This document shows positions 46,657 to 56,120 of a stretch of 64,000 nucleotides of DNA, piece by piece; the stretch's first letter is position 1; the number at the start of each line of letters is the position of its first letter. The position numbers and the translations under genes are program-made. Below the pieces are notes generated by a model that saw nothing but the letters and a program-made list of their open reading frames with translations, was not told the origin of the DNA and searched no databases. This DNA comes from Prochlorococcus sp. AG-418-I20 (GTDB lineage Bacteria > Cyanobacteriota > Cyanobacteriia > PCC-6307 > Cyanobiaceae): NCBI GenBank assembly GCA_003214175.1, contig QCLZ01000006.1, forward strand, positions 1-64,000, given 5' to 3'.

Positions 46657-47946
46657 ATGCATTCAGAAAATTTATTTACTGATTATTCTCAAATAGAAAA
46701 TAATGCACCTTTGGCAGATAAATTAAGACCAAAGAATTTGGAAGATTTTTTTGGTCAACAAACAATCCTGAATGAGAATTCTCTTTTAAGAAGTGCAATA
46801 TTAAACGATAAGATTAGTAATTTTATTTTTTCTGGCCCTCCTGGTGTTGGAAAAACTACTCTAATTCAAATTATTTCTTTCAATACGCGTTCAAAATTAA
46901 TTAAGTTAAATGCAGTATTATCAAGTGTTAAAGAATTAAGAAATGAAATTGCTAATGCAAAAGATAGATTAATAAATTCAAAAAGAAAAACAATTTTATT
47001 TATCGATGAGGTTCATAGATTTACATCAGTTCAGCAAGATGCTTTATTACCTTCAATAGAAAATGGAACTATAACTTTTATTGGTGCTACAACTGAAAAC
47101 CCTTTCTTTGCTGTTAATAAAGCGCTTGTTAGCAGGTCTCGTATTTTTACATTACTTCCTTTGTCAGAAAATGATTTACAGAAAATACTACAAAAAGTCA
47201 TAACTTACTATTCTAAAAAAATAGATTCAAAAAATGTTTATTTAACTCAAGATGCTATAAGTCATTTAATTAGATTTTCTGGCGGCGATGCAAGAACATT
47301 AATCAATGCGCTAGAGATGGCCATAGAAACAACTGCTGAAAATGATGATAAAGAAATCAATATTAATCTCTCAATAGCAGAGGATGCAATTCAAAAGAAA
47401 AATATTGTTTACGATAAAAATGGTCAAAATCATTACGACGTGATAAGTGCCTTTATCAAGTCCATAAGAGGTTCTGATCCAGATGCAACTTTATTCTGGC
47501 TTGCTAATATGTTGGAGGCTGGTGAAGATCCTAATTTTATTTTTAGAAGACTACTTATATCTGCCAGTGAAGATATCGGAATAGCTGATCCTAATGCCAT
47601 AGTAGTTGTAAAATCCTGTTGTGATGCTTTTGATAGAGTTGGCTTTCCAGAAGGATTATATTTTTTAACGCAGGCTTCTTTATACTTAGCCATGTCTCCA
47701 AAAAGTAATAGTACGAAAAGTATTTTTAAAGCAATTGAAACAATCAAATCTTCCAATCCTTTTGATGTTCCACTTCATTTAAAAAATAATTCTAAAAGTT
47801 ATGTCAATCCTCATAATTATCAAGGTAATTGGGTCGCACAAGAATATCTTCCCAAATCTTTAAGAGGTCTAAAAATATGGGAACCAAATAATAATGGATG
47901 GGAAAAAACTCAATATGAAGAACTGCTTAGAAGAAAAGAAAACTAA
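46657..47946 (+). CDS. rarA: Replication-associated recombination ATPase RarA (MgsA)
   Basis: AAA+ ATPase related to clamp loaders, acting at stalled replication forks. It begins with PLADKLRPKNLEDFFGQQ, has Walker A SGPPGVGKTTL, Walker B TILFIDEVHRF and sensor ATTENPFF, then the tetramerisation domain including YDVISAFIKSIRGSDPDATL and MLEAGEDPNFIFRRLL. The 429-residue length matches RarA without the extra fused domain seen in some marine Synechococcus. Its stop overlaps the convergent phosphopantetheinyl transferase gene by 4 bp. Confidence 0.95.
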   Translation: MHSENLFTDYSQIENNAPLADKLRPKNLEDFFGQQTILNENSLLRSAILNDKISNFIFSGPPGVGKTTLIQIISFNTRSKLIKLNAVLSSVKELRNEIANAKDRLINSKRKTILFIDEVHRFTSVQQDALLPSIENGTITFIGATTENPFFAVNKALVSRSRIFTLLPLSENDLQKILQKVITYYSKKIDSKNVYLTQDAISHLIRFSGGDARTLINALEMAIETTAENDDKEININLSIAEDAIQKKNIVYDKNGQNHYDVISAFIKSIRGSDPDATLFWLANMLEAGEDPNFIFRRLLISASEDIGIADPNAIVVVKSCCDAFDRVGFPEGLYFLTQASLYLAMSPKSNSTKSIFKAIETIKSSNPFDVPLHLKNNSKSYVNPHNYQGNWVAQEYLPKSLRGLKIWEPNNNGWEKTQYEELLRRKEN

Positions 47947-48599
47947 AAATTTTTCGAACAACAAATAATCTCAGGATTAAAAGAAGTTTTTTCTTCGTAA
48001 GCTAAAGCGATAGTCCAATTATGGAAGTTAATCTGTGAATAATTTAAATGTATGTTTTTCTTCTTATGAATTAATTTTTTTTGGTTTTCAAAAAATTGCC
48101 AATGGTTAATGTCTTTAGCTAATTTTCCATGATCCCATTTTATAGCCGCTTCTAAAGCACACCATTGATTTAATATAATATTTTTTGTCAAGTAATTTTT
48201 ATGGATTGATTTATTGGTATGAAAAAAATATTTGTCTGCAAATTTTAAATAGTTAAAATCTCTATCTGTTCTCTCAATATCAATCCCTATTTTGCTTTTA
48301 TGCCAGACTATAGTAATGGCATCTTTACAATGACTTAAACTTATATTTCCCATGCCTGAGGGTAAACTTGGAGGTTCTCCAGGATGCGCATTAATCGGAA
48401 TTTCTAGGGGGTCTAAATCAAAAAGTGTTGATAGTGATTGTCTTAAGTAAGCTCTTGTTTCTAAAAAAATCTTTGATCTTGAACTTGATAGATTTTTTGC
48501 AGTTTTAATTTCTTCTATCGTTGCAACATCTTGCACACCTTTAATCTCATAAAACCAAATTTTTGGTATTTTATATTCATACTCATTTAATAATTTCAA
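47943..48599 (-). CDS. 4'-phosphopantetheinyl transferase (Sfp/HetI family)
   Basis: Transfers phosphopantetheine from CoA to carrier proteins, presumably acyl carrier protein. It carries the GIDIE core motif (SKIGIDIERTDRDF) and the second motif as WCALEAAIK, where the family consensus WxxKExxxK has lost its first Lys (L here). The 218-residue length is normal for the Sfp type. The only available start is TTG at 48599, which lies opposite the ATG of the divergent peroxiredoxin gene, so the two coding regions overlap by one base at their starts. Confidence 0.85.
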   Translation of the reverse strand: MKLLNEYEYKIPKIWFYEIKGVQDVATIEEIKTAKNLSSSRSKIFLETRAYLRQSLSTLFDLDPLEIPINAHPGEPPSLPSGMGNISLSHCKDAITIVWHKSKIGIDIERTDRDFNYLKFADKYFFHTNKSIHKNYLTKNIILNQWCALEAAIKWDHGKLAKDINHWQFFENQKKLIHKKKNIHLNYSQINFHNWTIALAYEEKTSFNPEIICCSKNF

Positions 48600-49066
48600 T
48601 GGCTCTTAAGGTTGGCGACAAAGCACCAGAATTTAAATTAAAGGATTCTTTTGAGAAAGAAGTTTCTCTTAGTGATTTTAAAGGTAAAAGAATAATACTA
48701 TATTTTTATCCAAAAGATAATACTCCAGGATGTACTAAAGAAGCATGTAATTTTAAAGAGAATTGGGATTTACTTCACAAAAATAATATTGTTGTGCTTG
48801 GTATTAGCAAAGATAATGCATCTTCTCATCAGAAGTTTATAGAAAAATTTAATCTACCTTTTATTCTTTTAACTGATCCTGAACCTTTTAAAGTATCCTC
48901 TGATTATGATAGCTATGGACTTAAGAAATTCATGGGAAAAGAATATATGGGAATGATGAGGAATACTTTTTTGATCGATACTGATGGTAAAATCGAAAAA
49001 ATTTACTTAAAGGTAAAAGCAGCAATAATGGCTGATCACATAATTGCAGACCTTGGTTTAAGCTGA
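48599..49066 (+). CDS. bcp: Peroxiredoxin Bcp/PrxQ
   Basis: Thioredoxin-dependent peroxidase, 155 residues from the ATG encoding MALKVGDKAPEFKL. The peroxidatic Cys is in DNTPGCTKEACNF and a second Cys five residues later acts as resolving Cys in PrxQ enzymes. The open frame extends 12 codons upstream, but those are not conserved and run over the divergent gene. It detoxifies hydrogen peroxide and lipid peroxides. Confidence 0.95.
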   Translation: MALKVGDKAPEFKLKDSFEKEVSLSDFKGKRIILYFYPKDNTPGCTKEACNFKENWDLLHKNNIVVLGISKDNASSHQKFIEKFNLPFILLTDPEPFKVSSDYDSYGLKKFMGKEYMGMMRNTFLIDTDGKIEKIYLKVKAAIMADHIIADLGLS

Positions 49067-49069
49067 TTT

Positions 49070-49753
49070 TTATATGGACAGGTGGTGAATAATCATCCCT
49101 TCCATAACTAAATTAGGAGCATTTATAATATTTTCTTTTTGAGTCTTTAGAGATTTTGCGAGTAATTGAGAGTCTCCTCCACAGATTATTAAAATATCCT
49201 TTGCGGGATTAAATAAACTATTAATCACGCCAGTAAGAGAGTTAATTACTCCTTTTAAGATTGCTTCCTCTGTATTAATTAAAAAATCTTTGATAGGAAT
49301 ATCATATTTTTTGGGAACTTTAAGATTTCTTGTATTTTGTTCCATTGATTTTAATTGTGTTAGAAAACCTGGAAGAAGTTGACCCCCAATAATAGATCCA
49401 TTCGAATTCAATTTTGTTATTGATAATATTGTTCCAAAATCTGCAATTAGCAAATCTTTTTTTAAAGGGTTTTCAATAATTGTTAAAGCGGCAACACAGG
49501 CAAGAGCTCTATCAACTCCAAAGTAATCAGGAAGATTTGATAACTGTATATCTTTAGTTTTTATTTCATTTTCTTTTTTCAGCAAGAAATTTGGTAGTTT
49601 TCCTACAGAAGCCCAAATTAATTTATCAAGATCTACATTTTCGGGAACTTTTTGCTCTTTTTTGGTATGAAAGAATTTAGATTGATTTTTAGAATATTTT
49701 GCCCAATGAAGCCTACTATTGCCTACTAATAAAAAATTTATATTTGAGACCAT
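49070..49753 (-). CDS. coaX: Type III pantothenate kinase
   Basis: Predicted first enzyme of CoA biosynthesis. The ASKHA fold landmarks are present: an N-terminal phosphate loop NSRLHWAKYS, the VDRALACVAA segment, DFGTILSITKLNSNGSIIGG with the essential Asp, then LPGFLTQLKSMEQNT and CGGDSQ. At 227 residues it is at the short end of the family (about 250) and the first loop is LLVGNSRLHW rather than the standard DxGNT, as in other marine cyanobacterial members I recall only loosely. It is convergent with bcp and 15 bp downstream of cysH. Confidence 0.85.
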   Translation of the reverse strand: MVSNINFLLVGNSRLHWAKYSKNQSKFFHTKKEQKVPENVDLDKLIWASVGKLPNFLLKKENEIKTKDIQLSNLPDYFGVDRALACVAALTIIENPLKKDLLIADFGTILSITKLNSNGSIIGGQLLPGFLTQLKSMEQNTRNLKVPKKYDIPIKDFLINTEEAILKGVINSLTGVINSLFNPAKDILIICGGDSQLLAKSLKTQKENIINAPNLVMEGMIIHHLSI

Positions 49754-49768
49754 TGTTCTATGATCAAT

Positions 49769-50491
49769 TTAATTATTAGTGTGTATTCCACATTCTTGTT
49801 TAATCCCCCCAAATCTTGTATCTCTGCCCTTTGTTTTAATCCCATCGGGACTGCTTGAATGCCAATCTCCTACAGAAGAATAACCTTTGATAAAAAGTGG
49901 ATGGGTAGGTAAATTATTCTCTTCCATATAATAAAAAATATCTTTATTTGTCCAACTTAATAAAGGTCTTAAAGAGAGTCTTTGACGAATTATGTCTAGG
50001 AATTTCATTTTTTTTCTATTTTCTGTTTGACTTGATCTAACACCGCTTGCCCAGCAGAAAATATCATATTTTTCTAGACCGTTTTCTAAAGGTTTTATCT
50101 TTCTTAATTCATGATATTTATCTAAATCACTTTCTTTATTTGTTTCCCAAAGTTTTCCGTATTTGGCCTCCATTCTTGCTGGAGATAATTCACTTTGCAG
50201 AACTTCAACTTCTAAGGATAAATTATTAATAAGCTTTTCAGCGTAATGGTATGTTTCTGGAGGAAGATAACCTGTATCAATCCAAAATATTTTGATTTTT
50301 TTTTGCAGATGTAATTTACTGACCATATCTAAAAGAACTGATGACTGTATACCAAAACTTGTTGTAATAGCAAATTGATTATCAAACTTTTCATAACCCC
50401 ATGTAAGCATTTCTTGAGGCTTCATATCTACTAGCTCTTGATTAGATTTCCTTAAGTTGGTTTGAATATCTTTTTGGATTTTTTCAATCAT
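49769..50491 (-). CDS. cysH: Phosphoadenosine phosphosulfate (PAPS) reductase
   Basis: Reduces PAPS to sulfite with thioredoxin in assimilatory sulfate reduction. The 240-residue protein has the nucleotide-binding segment TTSFGIQSSVLLDM, the substrate region WIDTGYLPPETYHYAEKL and the C-terminal catalytic Cys in KQECGIHTN. The extra Cys pairs that bind a 4Fe-4S cluster in APS reductases are absent, so PAPS is the likely substrate. It is divergent from NDH-2 and, one gene further, a possible sulfate-transporting SLC13 protein. Confidence 0.93.
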   Translation of the reverse strand: MIEKIQKDIQTNLRKSNQELVDMKPQEMLTWGYEKFDNQFAITTSFGIQSSVLLDMVSKLHLQKKIKIFWIDTGYLPPETYHYAEKLINNLSLEVEVLQSELSPARMEAKYGKLWETNKESDLDKYHELRKIKPLENGLEKYDIFCWASGVRSSQTENRKKMKFLDIIRQRLSLRPLLSWTNKDIFYYMEENNLPTHPLFIKGYSSVGDWHSSSPDGIKTKGRDTRFGGIKQECGIHTNN

Positions 50492-50586
50492 TATTCAGTT
50501 TGGTTATGAGTTTAATTTTATTTCGCTCAATTTAAAAATAATTCGTATAGTTTAATAATACATTTACGCATAACAATATTTCTCTA

Positions 50587-51780
50587 ATGCAATCAATACA
50601 AAAACCAATAGTAATAGTTGGAGCAGGTTTTGCAGGTATGACATTTGCTTTGAACTTAAAGAATCTTAATCCTTCTTTACCGATTCTTGTGGTTGATTCT
50701 GAAACTAACTTTATATTTAAACCTTTAATGTACGAAGTTTTAAGTAAAGAAATAAGAAGTTGGGAAGCCACTCCAAAATTTGCAAATATTTTTTCTGATG
50801 CGGGTATAACTTTTTTAAGAAATTGTTTAACCAATATTTCCTTCAAAGAAAATATTCTTGAATTTAGTGACGATTTAAAATTAAGTTATCAGTATCTTGT
50901 TATCTGTACAGGATCTATTCCAAATAGTTTTTTTATAAAAGGTGTAGATGAAAATTGTTATTTTTTTAATGATATTCAAGATCTAAATAAATTAAATTCT
51001 TTTTTAAAAAAATCACAAGATACTGCGTTGCATAAAAAGTTATTCATTGTTGGAGGGGGTCCCTCTGGCATAGAGTTGGCATGCAAAATTAAAGATATAT
51101 TTAAAGACCAATTTGAAATTAATGTAATAGAAAAATCAAACGAAATCCTCAATAAAAACAAAATTTTTAATAGAGAACAAGCAGAGAGGGCATTAGTAAA
51201 AAGAAAAATCAACGTTCTTTTGAATTCCACAGTTAAAGAAGTCTCAGAAACTCAGATTAGTATTTCTAGTGAGGTTGGAATAACTTCCTTGGAGAAAGAT
51301 TTTGTTATATGGACTGCAGGTGTTAAACCTAATTTGTCTTACTTAGAAACTGATCAAATAACAAAAAAATTTGGACGAATTTTAGTTAATAATAATTTGC
51401 AAATAGGAAAATATAAGAACTGCTTTGCCATTGGTGATGTTTCAGTTATTGAAGGAATGGAGGATTTACCTATAACTGCTCAGGTCGCTATGCAGGAAGG
51501 AAATCATCTGGCTAATAATTTAGAACTTTTAATTCAAGGAAAGGATCCTCTACCCTTTGAATTTAAAGACAATGGTGAAATGATTAGCTTAGGAATAGGA
51601 GAAGCTTCAATTTCTGGGCTTGGGGTTACTTTATCTGGAAAATTGGCTTTTGAGGCAAGAAGACTTATATATGCTTCAAAGTTGCCTGATATTACTGAAA
51701 GCTTGAAATCTGCATCTTCATGGATATTCCAAAAAAAATCTATTTTTAAAAAGTTTCTTAAAAAAGATAATTTCAAGTAA
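50587..51780 (+). CDS. Type II NAD(P)H:quinone oxidoreductase (NDH-2)
   Basis: Single-subunit, non-proton-pumping dehydrogenase, 397 residues. FAD-binding Rossmann motif IVIVGAGFAGMTFAL is at the N-terminus, NAD-binding motif LFIVGGGPSGIELAC is near residue 155, and the C-terminal FAD contact CFAIGDVSVIEG and the quinone-site-like AQVAMQEGNHLANNL follow. Cyanobacterial NDH-2s are thought to sense and regulate redox poise of the plastoquinone pool more than to carry bulk electron flow. The C-terminus contains basic amphipathic residues that may associate with the membrane. Confidence 0.92.
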   Translation: MQSIQKPIVIVGAGFAGMTFALNLKNLNPSLPILVVDSETNFIFKPLMYEVLSKEIRSWEATPKFANIFSDAGITFLRNCLTNISFKENILEFSDDLKLSYQYLVICTGSIPNSFFIKGVDENCYFFNDIQDLNKLNSFLKKSQDTALHKKLFIVGGGPSGIELACKIKDIFKDQFEINVIEKSNEILNKNKIFNREQAERALVKRKINVLLNSTVKEVSETQISISSEVGITSLEKDFVIWTAGVKPNLSYLETDQITKKFGRILVNNNLQIGKYKNCFAIGDVSVIEGMEDLPITAQVAMQEGNHLANNLELLIQGKDPLPFEFKDNGEMISLGIGEASISGLGVTLSGKLAFEARRLIYASKLPDITESLKSASSWIFQKKSIFKKFLKKDNFK

Positions 51781-51829
51781 ACTTTTTTGAAATATTGTTT
51801 TTGGGTATATTGAGTTAAATAAGTTTCAT

Positions 51830-53650
51830 ATGAATTTAATTGCAGTAGTTAGTAATAATTTTGATGCGTTTATAACGGTAGTTGTTTTAATAATGTCAAT
51901 AATATTATTTATTAAAAATACTATTGCGCCAGAATTGACTGGTTTGTTATGTGTTGGAATATTTATAGCTACAGGGGTTCTTTCTCCTGAAAAAGCTTTA
52001 GCTGGATTTGGTAGCCCATCCTTAATTACTCTTATGGGTTTGTTTGCAGTTTCTTCTGCATTATTTAAAAGTGGAGCTTTAGACAGAGTAAGAGAATTGA
52101 TTTCTTCTGAAAGTATTAGAACGCCAAGGAAATTAATTTCTTTAATAGCTTTTTTAATTGCTCCAATATCCGGAATTGTACCTAATACGCCAGTAGTAGC
52201 ATCTTTGTTACCCTTAATTGAAGGTTGGTGCGAGCGCAGAAATATTTCACCATCAAAAGTTTTATTACCTCTTTCTTTTGCTACTTTACTAGGTGGAACC
52301 CTGACATTATTGGGTAGCTCAGTAAATCTTCTTGTAAGTGATATTAGTCAACAATTAGGTTATGGGGCTTTGGAATTATTTAGTTTGACCTCAGTCGGAA
52401 TTCCTGTGTGGCTTATAGGTACAACCTATATGATTCTAGTCTCTGACGTGCTTTTACCAGATAGAGGAAGAGATAAGGAATTTATTAAAAATGGTGATAT
52501 GAATATATACTTTACTGAAGTTACTATTCCCTCTAATTCAGAATTAGTTGGACAATCTGTCAGAAATAGTAGATTGCAAAGACGATTTGACGTTGATGTT
52601 CTGGAATTGCAAAGAAATGGAAAAGTTATTCTTCCTCCTTTGGCTGATAGAAAGATTGAACCGGATGATAGATTAATAATTCGCGTTACAAGGGCAGACT
52701 TATTTAGGCTGCAGCAGGAACATACCATTTTGTTGGGCGAAAACAAAACATCTTTCGATGGAGCTAATGTTTTCTCAGATGATGAAGGTACTAAGACCTT
52801 TGAAGCGTTGTTACCAGCTGGCTCAACTTTAGCTGGTGCAAGTTTGAGAGAATTAAGATTTAGGCAGCGTCATAATGCAACAGTTTTGGCACTAAGAAGA
52901 GGACAACAAACTGTTCAGGAGAGACTAGGTCAAGCTGTTTTAAGGGCTGGAGATGTTTTATTATTGCAAGCACCGTTAGATTCCATAAGAGGTTTGCAAG
53001 CTAGTAATGATTTGCTTATTTTAGATCAATTTGAAGACGATTTACCTTTTTTGATAAAAAAACCTATATCGATTGCAATTGCAATAGGAATGGTCGTTTT
53101 GCCTTCAGTTTCTAATATTCCATTAGTAGGTTCAGTCCTTTTGGCAGTCATTGCCATGGTGGCTTGTGGATGTTTAAGACCTGCAGAGATACAAAAATCG
53201 ATTAGATTAGACGTCATTTTATTGTTGGGATCTTTATCATGCTTTAGTGTTGCCATGAAAGAAACAAAATTAGATCAGTTAATTGTGGAAAATATGAAGT
53301 TTGTTATTGACGGAATGCCACTATATTTTGCCTTAGTGGTTATTTTTGTATCTACTGTTATTCTTACCCAATTCATCAGTAACGCTGCTTCAGTTGCTTT
53401 GATTTTGCCAGTTGCTATTAAATTTTCATCTGAAAATTTAAATGTTTTACCCATTTCAGCTAGTGCTTTAATAATGCTTGTTTTGTTCGGAGCAAGTCAA
53501 TCTTTCTTGACTCCAATGGGTTATCAAACTAATTTAATGGTTTATGGTCCTGGAAGATATAGATTTTTTGATATCGCAAAATATGGAGCTGGATTAACAC
53601 TTATAATGTCATTTACAGTACCAGCATTAATAATTCTAAATTACGGGTAA
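51830..53650 (+). CDS. SLC13/DASS family sodium-coupled anion transporter with two RCK-C domains
   Basis: A 606-residue transporter with two membrane halves separated by a cytosolic insert. The insert has two TrkA-C (RCK-C) domains: about 220-300 (EVTIPSNSELVGQSVRNSRL) and about 318-395 (LLPAGSTLAGASLRELRF). The SNT-type signatures are visible as PNTPVVASLLP in the first half and ISNAASVALILPVA in the second. Cyanobacterial homologues include sulfate permeases; the nearby cysH fits this. It is followed 4 bp later by ktrB, so the operon combines anion and potassium transport. Confidence 0.9.
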   Translation: MNLIAVVSNNFDAFITVVVLIMSIILFIKNTIAPELTGLLCVGIFIATGVLSPEKALAGFGSPSLITLMGLFAVSSALFKSGALDRVRELISSESIRTPRKLISLIAFLIAPISGIVPNTPVVASLLPLIEGWCERRNISPSKVLLPLSFATLLGGTLTLLGSSVNLLVSDISQQLGYGALELFSLTSVGIPVWLIGTTYMILVSDVLLPDRGRDKEFIKNGDMNIYFTEVTIPSNSELVGQSVRNSRLQRRFDVDVLELQRNGKVILPPLADRKIEPDDRLIIRVTRADLFRLQQEHTILLGENKTSFDGANVFSDDEGTKTFEALLPAGSTLAGASLRELRFRQRHNATVLALRRGQQTVQERLGQAVLRAGDVLLLQAPLDSIRGLQASNDLLILDQFEDDLPFLIKKPISIAIAIGMVVLPSVSNIPLVGSVLLAVIAMVACGCLRPAEIQKSIRLDVILLLGSLSCFSVAMKETKLDQLIVENMKFVIDGMPLYFALVVIFVSTVILTQFISNAASVALILPVAIKFSSENLNVLPISASALIMLVLFGASQSFLTPMGYQTNLMVYGPGRYRFFDIAKYGAGLTLIMSFTVPALIILNYG

Positions 53651-53654
53651 TATC

Positions 53655-55058
53655 GTGAAATTTACAAATAAAGTTTTTAAGTTAAAAGATGCTTACAGAA
53701 AGCTATCTGTACCTCAATTCACTATTGTTACAGGCTTGTTTATTATTTTCTTTGGAACTTTAATTTTGAGTTCACCTTTATGTTCATCTTCGAAGGTTGG
53801 GTTGTGGGAAGCATTTTTTACATCTACATCAGCCATAACAGTTACTGGACTAACGATCATAGATATTGGTGCTGATTTAAATTTATTTGGCCAAGTTTTC
53901 TTGGCTTTTATGCTTTTATCAGGTGGTCTAGGATTAATGGCTATTACGACATTTTTGCAAGGTTTTGTTGTGAAAGGGACAAAGCTTAGAACTAGATTGG
54001 ACAAAGGAAAGACATTAGATGAATTTGGAGTTGGAGGAATTGGTCGAACTTTCCAAAGCATTGCTATTACTGCAACTTGTATCATATCTTTTGGTGCAAT
54101 TATTTTGTATTCTTTTGGATTTGTAGATATTCAGAACAATTGGGAAAGACTATGGTCCTCAATTTTTCATAGTATATCTGCATATAACAATGCAGGTTTT
54201 TCTTTATGGTCAAATAGTCTTCAAGACTATAGAAGCAATTTTTTGGTTAATACTGTTTTTGTTTTCCTCATTGTGATGGGTGGTTTGGGATGGCGGGTTA
54301 TTGATGATATTTGGAGTAATAAAAAGAATCTTTCATATAAAAAACTGAGCCTTCATTCCAGATTAGTTATAAGAACAAGTATGTCTCTAATAATATTTGG
54401 ATCATTAGGATTCTTTATCACTGAATCATTGCTTAATAGTAAATTTTTTAATGATTTGAATTTATTTGAAAAGTTATTATCATCAATTTTTGAAACAGTG
54501 AGTGCAAGAACTGCAGGTTTTACAAATTATCCAATTTCCTTGAACTCTATATCAGATACCGGTCTTTTATTATTGATGACACTGATGTTTATTGGTGCAA
54601 GTACTGGAGGTACTGGTGGAGGAATAAAAACTACTACATTTATTGCTTTAATGGCTGCAACTAGATCAACTTTAAGAGGCGAGAAAGATGTAATTATTAG
54701 TCATAGATTAATTTCAGATAAAGTAATTCTAAAAGCAGTCGGAATCACAGTAGGCTCTCTGCTATTCGTTCTTTTAATGGCCATGCTGCTAAGTACAACC
54801 AATACGTTTATCAAAAAAGAATCATTCACATTTTTAGAAATTCTTTTCACTTGCATATCTGCATTTGCAACAGTTGGTTTTGATATTGGTTTAACAGTAA
54901 AATTAAATCATTTCGGCCAATTTATCCTTATTGTAGGTATGTTTGTTGGAAGGCTTGGTATTCTTTTGTTATTAAGTGCACTTTGGCAGGCTCTTTATAA
55001 GAGTAGAATAGATAGACAAAAGAGAATTGGCTATCCTAAGGCTGATCTTTATGTTTAG
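53655..55058 (+). CDS. ktrB: Potassium uptake protein KtrB (TrkH family)
   Basis: Membrane subunit of a Na-dependent K uptake system, 467 residues, with four M1-P-M2 repeats. The four selectivity-filter loops are visible as SAITVTGLT, SAYNNAGFS, SARTAGFTN and SAFATVGFD, each with the conserved glycine that defines K selectivity. The start is GTG at 53655, 4 bp after the SLC13 gene; the following gene encodes the RCK subunit. Such systems support turgor and salt adaptation in marine cyanobacteria. Confidence 0.94.
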   Translation: MKFTNKVFKLKDAYRKLSVPQFTIVTGLFIIFFGTLILSSPLCSSSKVGLWEAFFTSTSAITVTGLTIIDIGADLNLFGQVFLAFMLLSGGLGLMAITTFLQGFVVKGTKLRTRLDKGKTLDEFGVGGIGRTFQSIAITATCIISFGAIILYSFGFVDIQNNWERLWSSIFHSISAYNNAGFSLWSNSLQDYRSNFLVNTVFVFLIVMGGLGWRVIDDIWSNKKNLSYKKLSLHSRLVIRTSMSLIIFGSLGFFITESLLNSKFFNDLNLFEKLLSSIFETVSARTAGFTNYPISLNSISDTGLLLLMTLMFIGASTGGTGGGIKTTTFIALMAATRSTLRGEKDVIISHRLISDKVILKAVGITVGSLLFVLLMAMLLSTTNTFIKKESFTFLEILFTCISAFATVGFDIGLTVKLNHFGQFILIVGMFVGRLGILLLLSALWQALYKSRIDRQKRIGYPKADLYV

Positions 55059-55076
55059 GTTTGATTGAGTTTTATT

Positions 55077-55781
55077 ATGGCTGATTGGTGGCAGTGGTCT
55101 CAAAAGAGAGAAAAAGAAGCTCTCACTTTTGCAGTTGTGGGCGTTGGAAGATTTGGAACTGCCGTTTGTAAAGAATTGATAAGCAATGGTGCAGACGTTT
55201 TAGCTGCAGATTACTCGGAAAAAGCTATTGATGATTTAAGACAATTGGAACCTTCAATAGAAGCTAGAGTTGTAGACTGCACTGATGAAGAGTCTATGAA
55301 GGAATCAGGAATTCTTGAAATGAATACAGTTGTAGTAGGTATCAGTGAACCTATTGAAGCAAGTATAACTACAACTCTTATTGCTAAGGATAGTGAAGGT
55401 AGCAAAGTTAAAAGAGTGATAGCTAGAGCTACGAGTGACTTGCACGAAAAAATGTTAAAAAGGGTAGGTGCAGATAAAGTTGTCTTCCCTTCAAGAATGC
55501 AAGGGGAAAGATTGGGTTTGGAATTAGTTAGACCTAATCTAATTGAAAGATTGGAACTAGATAACCAAACTGGTATAGATGAAATAACTATTCCAGAGGA
55601 ATTTATTGGAAGATCTTTGAGAGATTTGAATTTAAGGAAAAATTATTTAGTGAATGTTCTTGCTGCAGGACCTGCGGAAGAGTTAACAGTTAATCCTCCT
55701 GCGAAATATATCTTAGAAAGAGGCAATATTTTGGTAGTTATGGGGAAAACTGTAGATTTACAGAAATTACCCCAAAATTAA
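55077..55781 (+). CDS. ktrA: Potassium uptake regulator KtrA (RCK domain protein)
   Basis: Cytosolic gating ring subunit partnering KtrB, 234 residues from the ATG for MADWWQWSQKREKE. An upstream TTG would add four residues. The RCK-N Rossmann motif FAVVGVGRFGTAVCKEL and the acidic end of beta2 in LAADYS bind nucleotide. The RCK-C domain follows (about 150-230, EITIPEEFIGRSLRDLNLRK). It is located 18 bp after ktrB. Confidence 0.94.
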   Translation: MADWWQWSQKREKEALTFAVVGVGRFGTAVCKELISNGADVLAADYSEKAIDDLRQLEPSIEARVVDCTDEESMKESGILEMNTVVVGISEPIEASITTTLIAKDSEGSKVKRVIARATSDLHEKMLKRVGADKVVFPSRMQGERLGLELVRPNLIERLELDNQTGIDEITIPEEFIGRSLRDLNLRKNYLVNVLAAGPAEELTVNPPAKYILERGNILVVMGKTVDLQKLPQN

Positions 55782-55787
55782 TTATTT

Positions 55788-56090
55788 TTAATCAGATTTT
55801 CTATAATATTTAATTCTTTGAGGGGCTCTTTTTAATCTTCTGATGCTTTGTTTTTCAAGTTCGTTTCTGAATTGATCTGTATTTAAATTATTTTCTGGTA
55901 TAAGTGCTCTGCCCTCTTTTTCAAAGTAATTTTTTATACCTTCCTGGATTAATACTTTAGCCATATTACTAACTGTCCTGGATTCATTTGCGGCTAAAAT
56001 AGTCAATTGCTCACAAATTAATTCAGGAAGAACGACTTGTATTCTAGGGGATTTAGGCTTCCCATTTGTTGAATTTTGACGGGTAGCCAT
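55788..56090 (-). CDS. Ribbon-helix-helix (CopG-like) DNA-binding protein
   Basis: A 100-residue basic protein. Residues about 14-60 fit a ribbon-helix-helix fold: beta strand RIQVVLPELI, helix A CEQLTILAANES and helix B TVSNMAKVLIQEGIKNYF. The tail is rich in Arg and Lys (SIRRLKRAPQRIKYY). Proteins like this act as autoregulatory repressors or antitoxins. No toxin gene is adjacent on its strand, and the next gene (ktrA) is convergent. A spaced inverted repeat lies 31 bp upstream of its start. Confidence 0.78.
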   Translation of the reverse strand: MATRQNSTNGKPKSPRIQVVLPELICEQLTILAANESRTVSNMAKVLIQEGIKNYFEKEGRALIPENNLNTDQFRNELEKQSIRRLKRAPQRIKYYRKSD

Positions 56091-56120
56091 GAGTCAAAAT
56101 GGATAACTGTTACTTCTTAG

